Assembly: GCA_009774625.1 (NCBI GenBank)
Contig: VSOB01000005.1
Location: forward strand, 1 to 64,000
Direction: 5' to 3'
DNA: 64,000 nucleotides
Source: Lachnospiraceae bacterium
Lineage (GTDB): Bacteria > Bacillota > Clostridia > Lachnospirales > Lachnospiraceae
The notes beneath the pieces are model-generated. The model had not been told where the DNA came from and searched no databases. It saw nothing but the letters and a program-made list of their open reading frames with translations. Numbering within the stretch: the first letter of the stretch is position 1; every line of letters starts with the position of its first letter. Below are positions 51,028 through 58,655 of the stretch, in pieces. The position numbers were made by a program, and so were the translations under genes.

Positions 51028-51599
51028 AGAAACCGGTGTTTGCCGGATTATCTTATATTTGTATTATGGTGGATGATGTAAATGAGGCATTTCAGTATTA
51101 TGAAAGACTTTTGGGTGCAGCTCCAAGAGAATATTTCCCTTACTGGAGAAATAAGGGATTCTTCAAGGGGATGGGATTTCTGAAAGAGGCAGGAGAAAGC
51201 GAAGTATCCGTGGGCATCATGGATCTGCCCGGTACGAAACTGACACTTACGCTGATGCGTTTTCACTATCCGGAAGGGAGAAAGACTCCTGTTCTGTTTA
51301 AGGCCAATGATATGAGCGGTGTCAGATTTGTTTCTCTGGAGACAGAAAATATAGAAGAAGCGTTTGCATATATCAGTTCGCAGCCGGATATTACGCTGAT
51401 CAATACCAGCGGCGATTATAAGGTAACACAGCTCAGTGTTACCAGACCCTTTGATTTCCTGTGTTTTGACTGGAATATGGAAGGAAACTTCGATAAAAAA
51501 CAGGAAGAATCGGAGCGGATCAGCAGCCGGCGCTTTTTTCACTTTATCGATCGATACGGAGTCCAGTGGGAGCTGACACAGGAGCGTCGGGAACTGTAA
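51009..51599 (+). CDS. VOC (glyoxalase/dioxygenase-like) superfamily protein
   Basis: A 196-residue protein with the beta-alpha-beta pattern of VOC metalloproteins: GLSYICIMVDDVNEAFQYYE, then a central strand region, FVSLETENIEEAFAYI, and a C-terminal FIDRYGVQWEL. It overlaps the kinase gene by 19 bp with AAGGGGAG upstream, so it is translated from the same mRNA. The substrate and metal site are not clear. A link to peptide or antibiotic resistance is speculative. Confidence 0.75.
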   Translation: MADEELKKPVFAGLSYICIMVDDVNEAFQYYERLLGAAPREYFPYWRNKGFFKGMGFLKEAGESEVSVGIMDLPGTKLTLTLMRFHYPEGRKTPVLFKANDMSGVRFVSLETENIEEAFAYISSQPDITLINTSGDYKVTQLSVTRPFDFLCFDWNMEGNFDKKQEESERISSRRFFHFIDRYGVQWELTQERREL

Positions 51600-51620
51600 C
51601 CGGGCCGGGCCTGTCCCGGT
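51599..51620 (+). other. Small hairpin between VOC gene and 73-residue ORF
   Basis: ACCGGG pairs with CCCGGT. No T-run follows, so it is not a standard terminator; it could affect mRNA processing or translation. Confidence 0.4.
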
Positions 51621-51642
51621 AAGAAAGGAAAAGGGAAATGAT

Positions 51643-51864
51643 ATGGATGAAACAATCAGAGCAGCAGAGGCAGACATCGAAGCGGTAATGAAGATTCTGG
51701 ACGGGTTTGCAGCAGGCGGGGAGAGCCGGATGAAGCTGGAGGCCGTCCAGGGAGTGGAGGAAGGCAGTGTATCAAAGGCATATCATCATGGCAGATGCGA
51801 CATTGGCAGTCCCTGGGCGCGGGGAGAGTGCTTTGATGCGGCTGAGAAGGACTGTGACAGATAA
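51643..51864 (+). CDS. Small protein of unknown function (73 aa)
   Basis: I do not recognise this protein. It is mostly helical in its first 35 residues, acidic, and ends in a distinctive segment SKAYHHGRCDIGSPWARGE followed by CFDAAEKDC, with two His and three Cys that could bind a metal or form disulfides. It has no signal peptide or membrane helix. A strong site (AAAGGAAAAGGG) precedes ATG 51643, and codon use resembles the neighbours, so it looks like a real gene. It sits after the VOC gene and could be the last gene of that operon. Confidence 0.6.
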   Translation: MDETIRAAEADIEAVMKILDGFAAGGESRMKLEAVQGVEEGSVSKAYHHGRCDIGSPWARGECFDAAEKDCDR

Positions 51865-51926
51865 AAGGCAGATGAAAAACGACTGTATTTCCCGCCTTAG
51901 AACATAATGGAAATGTATGGGGTGGA

Positions 51927-51955
51927 TTGACAGGATTTTCTGAATTTGTTACAAT
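51927..51955 (+). promoter_or_regulatory. Promoter of SH3-NlpC/P60 hydrolase gene
   Basis: Consensus TTGACA at 51927-51932, 17-bp spacer, TACAAT at 51950-51955. The -10 box overlaps GTTACA half-sites of the operator described next. Confidence 0.85.
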
Positions 51956-51994
51956 TCGTTACAGGTGTAATAAATTTGTAACAAATTCAGAAAA
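51936..51994. promoter_or_regulatory. 18-bp dyad operator with WalR-like half-sites
   Basis: TTTTCTGAATTTGTTACA (51936-51953) and its exact reverse complement (51977-51994) flank 23 bp. Inside, TGTAAT-N5-TGTAAC at 51966-51982 matches the published WalR (YycF) box TGTWAH-N5-TGTWAH. The opposite strand has a second pair at 51948-51963 with a 4-bp gap. The position, over the -10 and start site, suggests repression or switching of a wall hydrolase. Confidence 0.7.
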
Positions 51995-52009
51995 GGAAAT
52001 GATGCATAT

Positions 52010-53164
52010 ATGAAAAAAAGGACAGCAGGCAGAACCGGGATACTTGTGGCAGTGATATTGTCGGGCGCCGGTATAAGGATACAAGCAGTTTCCGCAGACG
52101 GAATCGTGCGGGTGACAGCGGGATTTGACCGTATGGTCGCTGATGCGGGGACAACGGATCCGGAAACGGAGCGGAGGGCCGGAGCGGCGGTACAGGACGG
52201 AATCAGGGAGAAAGAGGCAGCCAGAGAAGCGGAACAGGCGGCCATGCAGGAGCCGGAAGAGCCAATAGACCAGGAAGTGCTGGATACGGCCCAGGCTCAG
52301 AAAGAGGCCAACAGTGTGAACAATCTCTGGGGATATACCAATCTGGGCATTGCCCAGGTGGACAACCATCTGAATGTACGGGACAAGGCCGGAGAGGACG
52401 GCGAGCTGGTGGGGAAGATGACGAAAAATGCTGCCTGTGAGATCCTTTCCATAGACGGAGACTGGGCCTATGTAAAGTCGGGCAAGGTGGAAGGCTATGT
52501 GCACATGGATTATCTTCTGACCGGAGAGGCGGCAAAAAATAAGGCACAGGAAGTAGTCTACACAGTGGCCAAGGTCAACACTCAGACACTGAAAGTACGG
52601 GAGCAGCCCAGTACGGAGTGTCCTGTGATCACGCTGGTGGCGCAGGATGAGCGGCTGGAGGTGGTGGAGCAGCAGCCTGAGGGATGGGCCAAGATCATGC
52701 TGGACGACGAGGAAGCCTATGTATCCACAGATTATTGTGTGGTGGAGGAAGAGCTGGAGACGGCAGTGACTATGAAGGAACTGTTATACGGAAGCGGTAT
52801 CTCCAATACACGGATTGATCTGTGCCAGTATGCAAAACAGTTTGTGGGCAATCCTTACGTATGGGGCGGCACCAGCCTGACCAAAGGCGCTGACTGTTCC
52901 GGTTTTGTACAGAGTGTATTTAAAAAGTTCGGGGTATCTCTGCCGCGTACTTCCAGAGAACAGGCAGGAGTGGGAACCAAGATTTCTCTGGCGGATGCCA
53001 AACCGGGGGATTTGATTTTCTATGCCAAGGGTGGTACGATCAATCATGTGGCGCTGTATATCGGCGACGGACAGGTGGTACATGCCAGCAATCCCAGAAC
53101 GGGTATTCGTATTTCCAATGCCACGTATCGGTCCCCGGCGACCATCAGACGGGTTCTGCCCTGA
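52010..53164 (+). CDS. Secreted SH3-domain NlpC/P60 peptidoglycan endopeptidase
   Basis: A 384-residue exported protein. The signal peptide occupies about 1-28 (cleavage near AVSA). A charged helical linker comes next, then two bacterial SH3 domains (about 105-175 and 182-245), each with the NVRDKAG / LKVREQP pattern, and a C-terminal NlpC/P60 domain with catalytic Cys296 in GADCSGFV and His in TINHVALYIGDG. It would cut stem peptides in the wall. Start ATG after AAAAGGAAATG. It is monocistronic, under the dyad operator upstream. Confidence 0.92.
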   Translation: MKKRTAGRTGILVAVILSGAGIRIQAVSADGIVRVTAGFDRMVADAGTTDPETERRAGAAVQDGIREKEAAREAEQAAMQEPEEPIDQEVLDTAQAQKEANSVNNLWGYTNLGIAQVDNHLNVRDKAGEDGELVGKMTKNAACEILSIDGDWAYVKSGKVEGYVHMDYLLTGEAAKNKAQEVVYTVAKVNTQTLKVREQPSTECPVITLVAQDERLEVVEQQPEGWAKIMLDDEEAYVSTDYCVVEEELETAVTMKELLYGSGISNTRIDLCQYAKQFVGNPYVWGGTSLTKGADCSGFVQSVFKKFGVSLPRTSREQAGVGTKISLADAKPGDLIFYAKGGTINHVALYIGDGQVVHASNPRTGIRISNATYRSPATIRRVLP

Positions 53165-53204
53165 GTAAAGCACAGGAAAAGCGCGGGTTTTTTATAAATC
53201 AGGC

Positions 53205-53233
53205 TTTACATTAAAATAAGAATGTGTTAAAAT
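53205..53233 (+). promoter_or_regulatory. Promoter of rpsO
   Basis: TTTACA at 53205-53210, 17-bp spacer, TAAAAT at 53228-53233. Confidence 0.75.
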
Positions 53234-53239
53234 GGTCAA

Positions 53240-53322
53240 GTATGGAATTTACCGTCGCTCGGAAACGGGAGGTTCTGGCCCTTTCTTAGTGACAGGCGTA
53301 TCAGTGACAGGAGGAAAGAAAC
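53240..53322 (+). promoter_or_regulatory. rpsO 5' leader, possible S15 autoregulatory region
   Basis: A leader of about 83 nt includes a GC-rich stretch (ACCGTCGCTCGGAAACGGG) able to form a short stem and two exact GTGACAGG copies 15 bp apart (53289-53296, 53304-53311), the second touching the GGAGG ribosome site. S15 represses its own mRNA in several bacteria; whether this leader does so is inference. Confidence 0.4.
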
Positions 53323-53589
53323 GTGATTTCTAAGGAAAAGAAAACAACAATTATCAAAGAATATGCAAGAAGTGAAGGCGATACCGGTTCACCGGAGGTG
53401 CAGATTGCAGTTCTGACAGCGAGGATTGAGGAGCTGACCGGGCATTTGAAAAACAATCCGAAAGACCATCATTCCAGAAGAGGTCTTTTGATGATGGTTG
53501 GACAGAGACGTGGTTTGCTTGCTTATTTGAAGCAGAAAGATATTACAAGATATCGTGCTCTGATAGAGAGACTGGGACTTCGTAAATAG
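53323..53589 (+). CDS. rpsO: 30S ribosomal protein S15
   Basis: Primary 16S rRNA-binding protein of the small subunit, 88 residues, standard length. Contains GDTGSPEVQIAVLTARI, HLKNNPKDHHSRRGLLMMVG and the C-terminal RYRALIERLGLRK. The start is a GTG with GGAGG 8 bp upstream. Followed by a terminator and then pnp, the common rpsO-pnp order. Confidence 0.98.
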   Translation: MISKEKKTTIIKEYARSEGDTGSPEVQIAVLTARIEELTGHLKNNPKDHHSRRGLLMMVGQRRGLLAYLKQKDITRYRALIERLGLRK

Positions 53590-53601
53590 GAATGCAGAAT
53601 A

Positions 53602-53629
53602 GGCGGATTGATTTTTCATCCGCCTTTTC
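53602..53629 (+). terminator. Rho-independent terminator after rpsO
   Basis: GGCGGAT pairs with ATCCGCC around a T-rich 9-nt loop, followed by TTTT. Confidence 0.8.
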
Positions 53630-53635
53630 CATATG

Positions 53636-53711
53636 GCAGAGGAGTGCTTCCGAGACCACTGAGGTGGATACAGGAGACTGCGTGCAGCTCAGTAGTTTCG
53701 GCATCTTCTGC
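53636..53711 (+). promoter_or_regulatory. Long imperfect stem-loop in pnp leader
   Basis: An outer stem GCAGAGGA/TCTTCTGC and an inner stem CCGAGACCACTGAG/CTCAGTAGTTTCGG (one C-A mismatch, one G-U) enclose a 24-nt loop, 30 bp before the pnp start. It resembles in position the RNase III-processed autoregulatory stem of E. coli pnp. No separate promoter is visible, so pnp may rely on rpsO read-through. Confidence 0.65.
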
Positions 53712-53740
53712 CTGAGAATATCAGTGAAAAGGAGAAGAAT

Positions 53741-55831
53741 ATGTTCAAAACTTACACAATGGAACTTGCCGGCCGTACCTTAAAGGTGGAGATCGGCAAA
53801 GTGGGAAAGCAGGCAAACGGCTGTGCTTTTATGCAGTATGGGGAGACGACTGTGCTGAGCACGGCGACGGCTTCCGAAAAACCCAGGGAAGGGATTGATT
53901 TCTTTCCTCTGAGTGTGGAATTTGAAGAGAAGCTGTATGCAGTGGGGAAGATTCCCGGCGGTTTTAATAAGAGAGAGGGAAAGGCTTCCGAAAATGCGGT
54001 TCTGACCAGCCGCGTGATTGACAGGCCCATGCGCCCTCTGTTTCCCAAGGATTACAGAAATGACGTGACATTAAACAATATGGTGATGTCGGTGGATCCG
54101 GGGTGCCGTCCTGAGCTGGTGGCTATGCTGGGTGCATCCATTGCCACCTGTATTTCCGATATCCCCTTTGCAGGACCCTGTGCGATGACGCAGATCGGTA
54201 TGATCGACAGGGAATTTATTGTGAATCCTTCTCAGGAAGAATGGAAAAACGGAGATCTGAAACTGACCGTTGCATCCACCAGAGAAAAAGTGATTATGAT
54301 TGAAGCAGGCGCCAATGAGGTGCCGGAAACCATTATGCTGGAAGCGATTTACAAGGCGCATGAGATCAACCAGACGATAATTGCGTTTATTGATCAGATC
54401 GTTTCTGAGGTGGGCAAGCCCAAGCATATCTATACAAGCTGTGCCATCCCGGAAGAGATGTTCGCCCGGATCCGGGAAACCGTAACGCCGGAAGAGATGG
54501 AAACAGCAGTGTTCACGGATGAAAAGCAGGTTCGTGAGGAGAATATCAGACAGATTACCCAGCGGCTGGAAGAAGCGTTTGCGGAAAATGAAGAATGGCT
54601 GGCCGTACTGGATGAGGCAATTTATCAGTATCAGAAAAAGACAGTCCGGAAGATGATTCTGCAGGACGGCAAACGTCCCGATGGCCGTGAGATGACACAG
54701 ATCCGTCCGTTAGCGGCAGAGGTGGATACCATTCCCAGAGTACACGGTTCCGCCATGTTTACCAGAGGGCAGACGCAGATCTGCAATGTGACCACACTGG
54801 CGCCTCTTTCGGAAGTACAGAAGCTGGATGGTCTGGATGAAAATGTAGTAAGCAAGCGTTATATGCATCATTATAATTTCCCGTCCTATTCGGTGGGAGA
54901 AACCAAACCTTCCAGAGGGCCGGGACGCCGTGAGATCGGACATGGCGCACTGGCAGAGCGGGCATTGCTCCCGGTGCTGCCTTCCACAGAGGAGTTCCCT
55001 TATGCGATTCGTTCCGTTTCGGAAACTTTTGAATCCAACGGTTCCACCTCTATGGCGTCCACCTGTGCGTCCTGTATGTCCCTGATGGCAGCAGGCGTGC
55101 CGATTAAAAAGATGGTGGCAGGCATTTCCTGCGGACTGGTAACAGGAGAAACCAACGATGACTATGTGCTTCTGACAGATATCCAGGGACTGGAGGATTT
55201 CTTCGGGGATATGGACTTTAAAGTAACCGGTACGACGGAAGGCATTACGGCGATCCAGATGGATATTAAGATTCACGGATTGACCAGGGAAATTGTGGAA
55301 GGTGCGATTGCAAGATGCCGGGAGGCCAGATTGTTCATTATGGATACGTGTATGAAGCCGGCGATTGCTTCACCCCGTCAAAGCATAAGTCAGTATGCGC
55401 CCAAGATCGTACAGATTCAGATTGATCCGGAAAAGATCGGTGATGTGGTGGGACAGCGCGGGAAAACCATCAATACGATTATTGAAAGAACCGGCGTAAA
55501 GATCGATATTACCGATGACGGAGCGGTATCCGTATGCGGTACAGATCAGGCGATGATTGACAAAGCCATTGAGATGATTAAAATTATTGTGACTGAGTTT
55601 GAAGCGGGACAGGTATTCAACGGCACGGTGGTAAGTATTAAGGAGTTTGGCGCCTTTATCGAGTTTGCGCCCGGTAAGGAGGGTATGGTGCATATTTCCA
55701 AGATCGCAAGAGAGCGGATCAATCATGTGGAGGATGTGCTGACACTGGGCGATAAGGTAACGGTGGTCTGTCTCGGTAAGGATAAGATGGGGCGGATCAG
55801 CTTTTCCATGAAGGATGTAGCACAGAAATAA
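53741..55831 (+). CDS. pnp: Polyribonucleotide nucleotidyltransferase (PNPase)
   Basis: 3'-5' phosphorolytic exoribonuclease of 696 residues. Two RNase PH domains: the first with GGFNKREGKASENAVLTSR and DRPMRPLFP, the second with GRRE(I)GHGALAERALLP and STSMASTCASCMSLMAAGVP. A KH domain (IGDVVGQRGKTINTIIERTG) and an S1 domain (GTVVSIKEFGAFIEF) finish the protein. Start after AAAAGGAGAAG. It trims and decays mRNA in the cytoplasm. It lies 30 bp upstream of thrS. Confidence 0.98.
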   Translation: MFKTYTMELAGRTLKVEIGKVGKQANGCAFMQYGETTVLSTATASEKPREGIDFFPLSVEFEEKLYAVGKIPGGFNKREGKASENAVLTSRVIDRPMRPLFPKDYRNDVTLNNMVMSVDPGCRPELVAMLGASIATCISDIPFAGPCAMTQIGMIDREFIVNPSQEEWKNGDLKLTVASTREKVIMIEAGANEVPETIMLEAIYKAHEINQTIIAFIDQIVSEVGKPKHIYTSCAIPEEMFARIRETVTPEEMETAVFTDEKQVREENIRQITQRLEEAFAENEEWLAVLDEAIYQYQKKTVRKMILQDGKRPDGREMTQIRPLAAEVDTIPRVHGSAMFTRGQTQICNVTTLAPLSEVQKLDGLDENVVSKRYMHHYNFPSYSVGETKPSRGPGRREIGHGALAERALLPVLPSTEEFPYAIRSVSETFESNGSTSMASTCASCMSLMAAGVPIKKMVAGISCGLVTGETNDDYVLLTDIQGLEDFFGDMDFKVTGTTEGITAIQMDIKIHGLTREIVEGAIARCREARLFIMDTCMKPAIASPRQSISQYAPKIVQIQIDPEKIGDVVGQRGKTINTIIERTGVKIDITDDGAVSVCGTDQAMIDKAIEMIKIIVTEFEAGQVFNGTVVSIKEFGAFIEFAPGKEGMVHISKIARERINHVEDVLTLGDKVTVVCLGKDKMGRISFSMKDVAQK

Positions 55832-55861
55832 AGGCTGATCCCTTTGTTTGGAGGAACGGAC

Positions 55862-57826
55862 ATGAAAATCACGTTAAAAGACGGAAGCAGCAGAGAATAT
55901 GCGCAGGCAATGTGTGTATATGACATTGCCGCAGACATCAGTGAAGGACTGGCAAGAGCGGCCTGCGCAGGAGAAGTGGATGGAGAGGTTGTGGATCTGC
56001 GAACTGTGATAGACAGAGACTGCACGCTGCAGATTCTGACAGTCAGGGATGAGGCGGGACTTCGGACGGTGCGGCACACCTGTTCTCATGTGTTGGCACA
56101 GGCGGTAAAACGGCTGTTTCCTGATGCCAGAGTGACAATCGGTCCTTCCATTGATGAAGGGTTTTATTACGACTTTGACCATGCGCCTTTTTCCAGGGAG
56201 GATCTTGATAACCTGGAAAAAGAAATGAAAAAGATCATAAAGGAAGGCCATAAACTGGAGCGTTTTACCTTGTCCAGAGAAGAGGCCGTGAAGTATATGG
56301 AGAAGGCCGGAGAGCCTTATAAGGTGGAGCTGATCCGGGATCTGCCGGAAGGGGCGGAAATCTCTTTCTATGACCAGGGCGGCTTTGTGGATCTGTGCGC
56401 AGGCCCCCATCTGATGAGTACAAAGGGCATTAAGGCGTTTAAGCTGATCTCTTCTTCTATGGCATACTGGAGAGGGGATTCGGATAAGGCGCAGCTCCAG
56501 CGTATCTATGGGACGGCGTTTGCCTCCAAAGAAGAGCTGGCAGCCTATCTGGCCCACCTGGAGGATATTAAGAAGCGGGACCACAACCGGCTGGGCCGGG
56601 AGATGGAGCTGTTCACCACTGTGGATGTGGTGGGACAGGGACTGCCTCTGCTGATGCCCAAGGGAACCAAAATGGTGATGAAGCTGCAGCGCTGGATTGA
56701 GGATCTGGAGGACCGGGAGTGGGGCTATGTACGGACCAAAACGCCTTTTATGGCCAAAAGCGATCTGTATAAAATTTCCGGCCACTGGGATCATTATAAA
56801 GAAGGTATGTTTGTGCTGGGAGATGAGGAAAAGGATAAGGAAGTGTTTGCCCTGCGTCCCATGACCTGTCCTTTTCAGTACTATTGCTACAAAAACGGAC
56901 AGCATTCCTATCGGGATCTGCCCATCCGCTATGGCGAAACCTCCACTCTGTTCAGAAATGAGGATTCCGGTGAGATGCATGGGCTGACCAGAGTGCGTCA
57001 GTTTACCATATCAGAGGGACATCTGGTGATCCGTCCGGATCAGGCAGAGGAAGAGCTGAAAAGCTGCCTGAACCTGGCCAATTATGTCTTGGGTGTACTG
57101 GGGCTTCTGGAGGATGTGACCTATCGCCTGTCCAAGTGGGATCCGGAAAACAGAGAGAAATATCTGGGAGACGAGGCGTACTGGGAAAAGACACAGGATG
57201 CCCTGCGTCAGATTTTACAGGAAAACAGCCTGCCTTTTACCGAAGCGGACGGCGAGGCTGCGTTTTATGGACCCAAGATTGATATTCAGGCCAAAAATGT
57301 ATATGGTAAAGAAGATACCATGATTACCATTCAGTTGGATTGTGCCATTGCCGAAAACTTTGATATGTATTACATTGACCAGAATGGGGATAAGATCCGC
57401 CCTTACATTATCCATCGGACTTCCTTGGGCTGTTATGAACGGACGCTGGCATGGCTGATTGAAAAGTATGCCGGTAAGTTTCCCACATGGCTCTGTCCGG
57501 AGCAGGTGCGTATCCTGACGATTTCCGAAAAATTCAATGAGTATGCGGAAATGGTGAGAAAAGAGCTGGCAGCGGCAGGCATCGATGTTACGGTGGACAA
57601 CCGCTCTGAAAAGATCGGTTATAAGATCAGAGAGGCCAGAATGGCCAAACTTCCTTATATGCTGGTGGTGGGAGCCAGTGAAGAAGAAAACGGGCTGGTC
57701 AGTGTGAGAAGCCGTTTTGCAGGTGATGAAGGCCAGAAGAGTGTGGCAGAGTTTATGGAACAGATCCTCCGGGAGATTCAGACTAAGGAGATCCGCAGAG
57801 AGCTGCCGGAAGAAGAACGGAAATAA
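55862..57826 (+). CDS. thrS: Threonine--tRNA ligase
   Basis: Class II aminoacyl-tRNA synthetase of 654 residues. N-terminal TGS domain, editing domain (RHTCSHVLAQAVKRLFPD with its metal/catalytic His and later YDFDHAPF, VDLCAGPHL), catalytic core with motif 2 around GETSTLFRNEDSGEMHGL and TRVRQFTISEGH, motif 3 region HRTSLGCYERTLAWLIE, and the C-terminal anticodon-binding domain. ATG 55862 follows GGAGG at 7 bp. The 30 bp before it leaves no room for a T-box, so regulation is probably through the upstream pnp transcript. Confidence 0.97.
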   Translation: MKITLKDGSSREYAQAMCVYDIAADISEGLARAACAGEVDGEVVDLRTVIDRDCTLQILTVRDEAGLRTVRHTCSHVLAQAVKRLFPDARVTIGPSIDEGFYYDFDHAPFSREDLDNLEKEMKKIIKEGHKLERFTLSREEAVKYMEKAGEPYKVELIRDLPEGAEISFYDQGGFVDLCAGPHLMSTKGIKAFKLISSSMAYWRGDSDKAQLQRIYGTAFASKEELAAYLAHLEDIKKRDHNRLGREMELFTTVDVVGQGLPLLMPKGTKMVMKLQRWIEDLEDREWGYVRTKTPFMAKSDLYKISGHWDHYKEGMFVLGDEEKDKEVFALRPMTCPFQYYCYKNGQHSYRDLPIRYGETSTLFRNEDSGEMHGLTRVRQFTISEGHLVIRPDQAEEELKSCLNLANYVLGVLGLLEDVTYRLSKWDPENREKYLGDEAYWEKTQDALRQILQENSLPFTEADGEAAFYGPKIDIQAKNVYGKEDTMITIQLDCAIAENFDMYYIDQNGDKIRPYIIHRTSLGCYERTLAWLIEKYAGKFPTWLCPEQVRILTISEKFNEYAEMVRKELAAAGIDVTVDNRSEKIGYKIREARMAKLPYMLVVGASEEENGLVSVRSRFAGDEGQKSVAEFMEQILREIQTKEIRRELPEEERK

Positions 57827-57847
57827 TCATAAAGAGCATAAAAAAGC

Positions 57848-57893
57848 GCAAAAACGCCGTGTTGAGAGACAGGGCGTTTTTGCATTTCTGGTA
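57848..57893. terminator. Two-way Rho-independent terminator after thrS
   Basis: GCAAAAACGCC and GGCGTTTTTGC are exact reverse complements around a 24-nt loop. The A- and T-runs inside the arms allow termination in both directions. Confidence 0.8.
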
Positions 57894-58044
57894 CTTATTC
57901 TCCAATAGCAGGATGAAAAGAAATTGTAAAAAATGCTTAATAAATTTTTAATATTTTCGCCGAAAATGTTCTGAAAACGCCTGAATCTGCTGTTTTTGTC
58001 GTCTTTTGTCACTTGAAAAACACCATGATAAACATAAGTTCGGG

Positions 58045-58073
58045 TTGTCACAGACCCCGATACGGGGTAAAAT
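58045..58073 (+). promoter_or_regulatory. Promoter of mraZ / division-wall cluster
   Basis: TTGTCA at 58045-58050, 17-bp spacer, TAAAAT at 58068-58073. The spacer holds a small palindrome, ACCCCG-ATA-CGGGGT. Confidence 0.8.
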
Positions 58074-58081
58074 ATGTGTAC

Positions 58082-58117
58082 AAGTGGTGGAAAGTGGTTA
58101 AAAGTGGCTTGAAGTGG
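58082..58117 (+). promoter_or_regulatory. MraZ operator: four AAGTGG repeats at 10-bp spacing
   Basis: AAGTGG begins at 58082, 58092, 58102 and 58112, exactly one helical turn apart, with a weaker AAGCGG after them. They cover the predicted transcription start. MraZ proteins bind tandem direct repeats with a GTGG/AAAGTG core before their own gene, so autorepression of the cluster is likely. Confidence 0.8.
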
Positions 58118-58180
58118 TGAAAGCGGAATTAAGAGGGCCAGACCGTTGTCCGTGGCAGACCACTTGGGCAGGTGAACATT

Positions 58181-58612
58181 ATGTTTATGGGAGAATACAA
58201 CCACACAATTGATGCAAAAGGCAGGATTATTGTACCTTCCAAATTCCGGGAAATACTGGGTGATGAATTTGTGGTCACCAAGGGATTGGATGGGTGCTTA
58301 TTTGTGTATGACAATCATGAGTGGGCTGCATTTGAAGAGAAACTGAAAGCCCTGCCGATTACCAATAAAGATGCGAGAGCTTTTGTCCGTTTTTTTCTGG
58401 CAGGAGCTGCCAGTGTGGAAGTGGACAAGCAGGGAAGAATATTACTGCCAGGCTCACTGCGGGAGTTTGCATCACTTCAGAAAGATGCAGTGCTGATTGG
58501 AGTGGGAAGCAGGATAGAGATCTGGAGCAGAGAAAGATGGGAGGACGTGGCATCCTTTGAGGATATGGACACCGTTGCCGAACATATGGCGGATTTAGGT
58601 CTGAGTATATAA
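58181..58612 (+). CDS. mraZ: Transcriptional regulator MraZ
   Basis: A 143-residue AbrB-like DNA-binding protein that controls the division and wall cluster. It begins MFMGEYNHTIDAKGRIIVPS and has a second copy of the fold with ASVEVDKQGRILLPGSLRE. I choose ATG 58181, which gives the usual family N-terminus and has GGGCAGGTG upstream; a GTG three codons earlier is possible. Its likely binding site lies about 70 bp upstream. Confidence 0.95.
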   Translation: MFMGEYNHTIDAKGRIIVPSKFREILGDEFVVTKGLDGCLFVYDNHEWAAFEEKLKALPITNKDARAFVRFFLAGAASVEVDKQGRILLPGSLREFASLQKDAVLIGVGSRIEIWSRERWEDVASFEDMDTVAEHMADLGLSI

Positions 58613-58655
58613 CTTCTGCACACGGGGCAAATGTCCTGGAAGGAGGATACGATGC

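Larger units (their letters stand above)
57827..58180. other. Gene-free interval between thrS and mraZ
   Basis: Contains the thrS terminator, about 140 bp of AT-rich DNA with no recognised gene (one weak promoter-like TTGTAA/TTTAAT pair near 57926-57954), then the mraZ promoter and its repeat operator. Confidence 0.75.

Noticed and set aside
55832..55861. T-box riboswitch before thrS
   Set aside because: Only 30 bp separate pnp and thrS, too short for a T-box leader, and no conserved T-box sequence is seen.
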